From positions 62,001-126,000 of the forward strand of contig CBFHVA010000001.1 in assembly GCA_965659415.1 (NCBI GenBank): 64,000 nt of DNA, read 5' to 3'. Of this stretch, positions 60,571 to 64,000 are shown in pieces. Position numbers and translations under genes: made by a program. How positions within the stretch are numbered: position 1 is the first letter of the stretch; every line of letters starts with the position of its first letter. The notes below the pieces were generated by a model that saw nothing but the letters and a program-made list of their open reading frames with translations, ran no database searches and was not told where the DNA came from. Source of the stretch: Phaeocystidibacter sp965659415. Its GTDB lineage: Bacteria > Bacteroidota > Bacteroidia > Flavobacteriales > Schleiferiaceae.

Positions 60571-61185
60571 ATGAAGATACTCTGCATCGGCAGGAATTAT
60601 GCTGACCATGCCGCTGAGCTGAAAAACGAAGTACCATCAGAACCGGTAGTATTCGCTAAACCCGATTCGGCTATACTTCCTAAAAACCAAGCTTTTTATA
60701 TCCCTGAATTCTCCGAAGAAATTCACTTCGAATTGGAATTGGTGGTGAAGATTCAAAAAATGGGTAAGCACATTGCTCCAAAATTTGCCCACAAGTACTA
60801 CCGAGAAGTAACCGTAGGGATTGACTTCACGGCTCGTGACCTACAAACCAAACTAAAGCAAAAAGGGCTCCCTTGGGAGAAGGCAAAAGGCTTCGATGGA
60901 TCTGCTGTGGTCGGGCAGTTTGTCGCTCTAGACGAACTCCAAACCGATATTCAAAACCTTCAATTGAGATTGGAAGTGAACGGAGAGATTCGGCAAAATG
61001 GGCATACTTCAATGATGTTATTTCCCGTAGATGACCTCATCTCGCACTTATCTACGTATTACACAATGAAACAAGGTGATCTGATTTATACAGGTACGCC
61101 GGCTGGAGTTGGAAAGATCAGTAAAGGTGATGAGTTGAAGGGTTTTTTGAATGGAACAGAATTATTCAAAGTAATCGTTAAATAA
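60571..61185 (+). CDS. Fumarylacetoacetate hydrolase (FAH)-family protein
   Basis: A 204-residue FAH-fold enzyme. Visible: MKILCIGRNYADHAAELKNEVPSEPVVFAKPDSAIL, the metal-binding FELELVVKI, FDFTARDLQTKLKQKG (as DFTARDLQ) with its conserved Asp, GLPWEKAKGFDGSA, and the C-terminal YTGTPAGVGKISKGD. These enzymes hydrolyse or decarboxylate small acylpyruvates or related acids. It is short, like the common cytoplasmic acylpyruvase type. Exact substrate unknown. It stands alone before the T9SS gene. Confidence 0.93.
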   Translation: MKILCIGRNYADHAAELKNEVPSEPVVFAKPDSAILPKNQAFYIPEFSEEIHFELELVVKIQKMGKHIAPKFAHKYYREVTVGIDFTARDLQTKLKQKGLPWEKAKGFDGSAVVGQFVALDELQTDIQNLQLRLEVNGEIRQNGHTSMMLFPVDDLISHLSTYYTMKQGDLIYTGTPAGVGKISKGDELKGFLNGTELFKVIVK

Positions 61186-61235
61186 TCTCTGGATAACTGA
61201 GTTTTAAAAGACGTCGGTAAACTCAATTAGATGCC

Positions 61236-61243
61236 TATATTTG
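61236..61243 (+). promoter_or_regulatory. Candidate -7 element TATATTTG
   Basis: An exact TAnnTTTG match, 37 bases before the ATG at 61281; identical to the element upstream of the T9SS gene at 1885. No clear -33 TTG. Confidence 0.52.
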
Positions 61244-61280
61244 TTACCCTTGGTGGATACTCGCTAATAAAACACGAAGT

Positions 61281-64000
61281 ATGAGAAAATGGCTACCCTT
61301 GGTAGGGTTATTTTTGATGGGATCATTTGCTACGAACGCACAAATCGTAACACTCTTTTTTGAAGATTTTGATTCCACAACTGTTGCTACAACCTCTGAA
61401 GAAGAAGATAATATCAGTGGAGCTGTTGTAGCCGGTGGATGGAACATCAACACAAGTGTAAGTGTTTCAACGCCCAATAGTATGCGCTCTCAGCGTACTC
61501 CAAACAAAACAAAGTACCTTTACACTCCATTCTTTAGTACGGCAAACCTGACCAATGCACGTTTGGAGTTTGACCACATTGCTAAATTGAACTTGGTACA
61601 ACAGGGTCGTGTTCAGTACTCCGTGGACAGCGGAGCCACATGGACCTCCCTTCCTCCGAGCACGTATCTAGGTTCTAGTCCGGGCTATTCCGGTACCGTA
61701 TATTTTAACGGTTCTTCTTATGCAAACCCGAACGGAACGCCTTATTGGGATCCATTTACAAATTCTACACCTGCCAACACTTGGTGGGCGCACGAAACAT
61801 TTGACCTGACTACCATCATGGTAGATACAGCAAACCCGTATACAAATTGTCAAATACGTTGGGCATTGGTGGATATCAACCCGAATCCAGGAATTACCAC
61901 CTATTCCGGATGGTATATCGATAACATCGACGTTACGGGTTCCATTTGTGAGCTTCAACCGCCTATCATTAATTGGAACTTTTCTACCGCTCGTCAGCCT
62001 GTTGGGCCGCGTTACCAGTTAGCTCAGCCTATTCGATTAGAAGCGAGTGATGCAGGTACGGGTGTTGACTCCGTAATGCTTTTCTATCGAGTGAATGGTG
62101 GTCCGGATACAGCGGTTCTAATGACCGCCGCTACATCAGGGTCATGCGTTACGCTATCACAATACTTCTACACCTTTCCAGCGCTGACAATCGGTGACAC
62201 CGTGGAATGGCGTGTTGAGGTTCAGGACTGTGCTTGTCCGAACTTCTCTTATTTCCCTGATCAAGCAGCAGCAAATCCGTATGCAAAATATTGGATTGAC
62301 CCATCACCTCCTGCGAAATGTGGACCAACATCTACGAACAGTTTTCCTTATATAGTTGCCACTTTCCCATTTGCTGAAACTTTTTCAAATCCGGCCTTAT
62401 GGGCTCCAGGATCAGGAACGGGTGGATCCGGTAGCGCGCACCGCGGTACCTGGCCATTGGGTAATCCACCTCAAGGAAGAAACTGGCAAGTATCTCCCCT
62501 GCCAACAAGCGCAGGATATGGTTGGAGCGTGCGGACAGGCCCTACTGCTACAGCACAAACAGGACCAGATGGCGATGCCACGACTGGATCGGGAAGCTAC
62601 CTATACACAGAAGCTTCTCAAGGGAATACCCCGCCAGTGCAAACATCTCCGTTAAAGACTCCATGTTTCGATCTACCACCTAATTCATGTGCTGTACTTG
62701 AATTCAAGTACCACATGTACGGAGCAGATATGAACGCTACTCCACGTGCAGTACTTCGTGTTGATGTGGATACCTCTACAGGTACAAACACCGATCAATA
62801 TGTGAACGGCCTGATCCAGTTTGTAGGACAACAAAATTCGGGATCAGCGAGCAATTGGTTGACAGCCATCGTTCCATTGGAAGATTACGCTGGTCAAACC
62901 GTAAACTTCCGCTTCCTCGGTGTGAAGAGAACCTCAGGCGCTAGACAAGATATTGCCATTGACGACATTCAGGTATATGAGCCAAGTCCAGTAGATATGG
63001 AACTTGTGAATTTTGATAATCCGGTAAATGGTTTGTGTTCATACAGCAGCACGGAAGACATAGACATCGTTCTGCGTTCAAAAGGATGTGCCGAGCAAGA
63101 CACTATTCCAGTAGGCTTCAGCGTAAGTTTGAATGGCGGTACTCCAGTGATTGCCAATGACTTCATTTACGACACCGTAGCCTTGGGTGATGTTATTTCA
63201 CACACCTACGTTCCTAAAGCGAATTTGAGTGGTTTTGGTACGTACGAAATCTATGCTTGGGTAGATATGCCGGGTGATGGAGATCGTACCAACGATACCA
63301 TCGGACCATTGGTAATTGAGCATATTCAGCCAATCAACAACTTCCCGTACGTTTTGACTTTCGACGATCCTAGCTGGGTTTATGGCGGCGGTAACATCAG
63401 TAACCCGGGTACTTTTGGCACTACGGATTGGGTAGTACTTCCTCCGCACAATAGCGCTGATGTAGCCTTCGTAATAGGTCGAGAGGTAACCGAAGACTAC
63501 AACACCGGTCCTCGCAGAGACATGTCGAACTTCGGACAGTATCTCTATACGGACAGCCGTAACGTAGGACAGAATTTTGCTCGTTGGGAACTCGATCGAT
63601 GTGTGGATATCAGCGGCATGACGAACCCGAGCATCAGCTTCTGGTATCACATGTACGGGGCCAATATTGATTTCTGTAAGGTTCAAGTTCAGCTCGATGG
63701 CTCTACGGCTTGGGCTGATATTCCTGGCGGTACTATTTCAGGAACGCAACAAACCGTTCCACGTGCGGATTGGAAGTGGCAACACATTGACTTGACGCCT
63801 TATAACAGTGGCTTGGTACGCCTTCGTTTCTTGGTGAGAACCACAGGAACTGGGAATGCTACCGATCTAGCCATCGATAACCTTATGATTTGGGATGAAG
63901 ATGGACAAACCGACGTAGGTGCTGCCATTATCACCAACCCACTATTTGGTGTAAACCTATTGGCTCCAACTCCTCCAGATTTGAAAGTAAAAGTGATGAA
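61281..64000 (+). CDS. Giant secreted protein, start only (runs off the window)
   Basis: An open frame from ATG at 61281 to the window end, 906 complete codons and no stop. Signal peptide LPLVGLFLMGSFATNAQ. The visible part is modular and beta-rich. Modules include one at about 15-210 (FFEDFDSTT ... VSGWYIDNIDVTG-like end), an Ig-like stretch (about 215-350), and two jelly-roll/MAM-like modules with LEFKYHMYGADMN (about 475) and ISFWYHMYGANID (about 785), each closing in AIDDIQVYEP or AIDNLMIWDED. The same motif appears in the subtilisin gene at 44480. A T9SS C-terminal domain is likely beyond the window but not visible. Likely a surface or secreted adhesin/enzyme. Confidence 0.9.
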   Translation, partial: MRKWLPLVGLFLMGSFATNAQIVTLFFEDFDSTTVATTSEEEDNISGAVVAGGWNINTSVSVSTPNSMRSQRTPNKTKYLYTPFFSTANLTNARLEFDHIAKLNLVQQGRVQYSVDSGATWTSLPPSTYLGSSPGYSGTVYFNGSSYANPNGTPYWDPFTNSTPANTWWAHETFDLTTIMVDTANPYTNCQIRWALVDINPNPGITTYSGWYIDNIDVTGSICELQPPIINWNFSTARQPVGPRYQLAQPIRLEASDAGTGVDSVMLFYRVNGGPDTAVLMTAATSGSCVTLSQYFYTFPALTIGDTVEWRVEVQDCACPNFSYFPDQAAANPYAKYWIDPSPPAKCGPTSTNSFPYIVATFPFAETFSNPALWAPGSGTGGSGSAHRGTWPLGNPPQGRNWQVSPLPTSAGYGWSVRTGPTATAQTGPDGDATTGSGSYLYTEASQGNTPPVQTSPLKTPCFDLPPNSCAVLEFKYHMYGADMNATPRAVLRVDVDTSTGTNTDQYVNGLIQFVGQQNSGSASNWLTAIVPLEDYAGQTVNFRFLGVKRTSGARQDIAIDDIQVYEPSPVDMELVNFDNPVNGLCSYSSTEDIDIVLRSKGCAEQDTIPVGFSVSLNGGTPVIANDFIYDTVALGDVISHTYVPKANLSGFGTYEIYAWVDMPGDGDRTNDTIGPLVIEHIQPINNFPYVLTFDDPSWVYGGGNISNPGTFGTTDWVVLPPHNSADVAFVIGREVTEDYNTGPRRDMSNFGQYLYTDSRNVGQNFARWELDRCVDISGMTNPSISFWYHMYGANIDFCKVQVQLDGSTAWADIPGGTISGTQQTVPRADWKWQHIDLTPYNSGLVRLRFLVRTTGTGNATDLAIDNLMIWDEDGQTDVGAAIITNPLFGVNLLAPTPPDLKVKVM

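Noticed and set aside
1..64000. Mobile elements, prophage, CRISPR array or defence island
   Set aside because: No transposase, integrase, phage structural gene, direct-repeat array or Cas-like protein was recognised; the WYL regulator alone is not evidence for a defence system.

Overview
The window looks like chromosomal DNA of a free-living, probably aquatic member of the Bacteroidota, most likely class Flavobacteriia or a close relative. The signs are secreted proteins ending in type IX secretion (T9SS) sorting domains, TAnnTTTG-type promoter elements, almost no Shine-Dalgarno sequences, a methionine synthase split into two genes, and many families typical of this phylum (DUF3667, head-GIN, DUF4136, large PIG-L proteins). 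I see no rRNA, tRNA, CRISPR array, insertion sequence, phage gene or replication origin. This is gene-dense core genome; the only clearly broken gene is a DUF3667-type membrane protein at 4180-5011.

Layout. 1-5 kb: tail of an unknown gene, an acyl-CoA carboxylase beta subunit, a T9SS protein, a small membrane protein and the broken DUF3667 gene. 5-12.7 kb: a methionine/SAM block. On the minus strand, metH N-part, metH C-part and metF lie behind a SAM-I riboswitch. On the plus strand, metK lies behind what I read as a SAM-II riboswitch, with a TPR protein between the two units. 12.7-20.9 kb: kdsB, creD, a LamG/T9SS protein, a universal stress protein, a nucleoside phosphorylase, ndk and three envelope proteins. 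20.9-25.4 kb: a minus-strand unit recF / DUF721 / DUF481, divergent from a TPR membrane protein, ribH and a head-GIN protein. 25.4-36.2 kb: a long run of mostly plus-strand genes (phosphosugar mutase, GT39-like transferase, TlpA-like lipoprotein, YkgJ, CsaA, a methyltransferase, a WYL regulator, RluA, menB), interrupted by an ion channel / YbjQ pair on the minus strand. 36.2-41.3 kb (minus): an FKBP isomerase, then PIG-L deacetylase, a 38-residue membrane protein and a Na+/solute symporter, these last three overlapping end to end. 41.4-64 kb: a giant subtilisin-like T9SS protease, marC, a second symporter, recR with two glycan-assembly genes, a 2-oxoacid dehydrogenase E2, a complete RND efflux operon, a DnaQ-type exonuclease, an FAH-family hydrolase, and the start of a second giant secreted protein that runs off the end.

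How the genes work together. The metF-metH-metK block covers the activated-methyl cycle and seems to use two unrelated SAM-sensing RNAs for its two transcription units. Several genes have a -7 promoter element ending 4-5 nt before the start codon, which suggests leaderless mRNAs. Many adjacent genes overlap by 1-8 nt (ATGA, GTGA, TTGA, TGATG), which suggests translational coupling. The least explained item is the PIG-L / 38-residue protein / symporter unit. All family names come from reading the translated sequence by eye; no database search was run.
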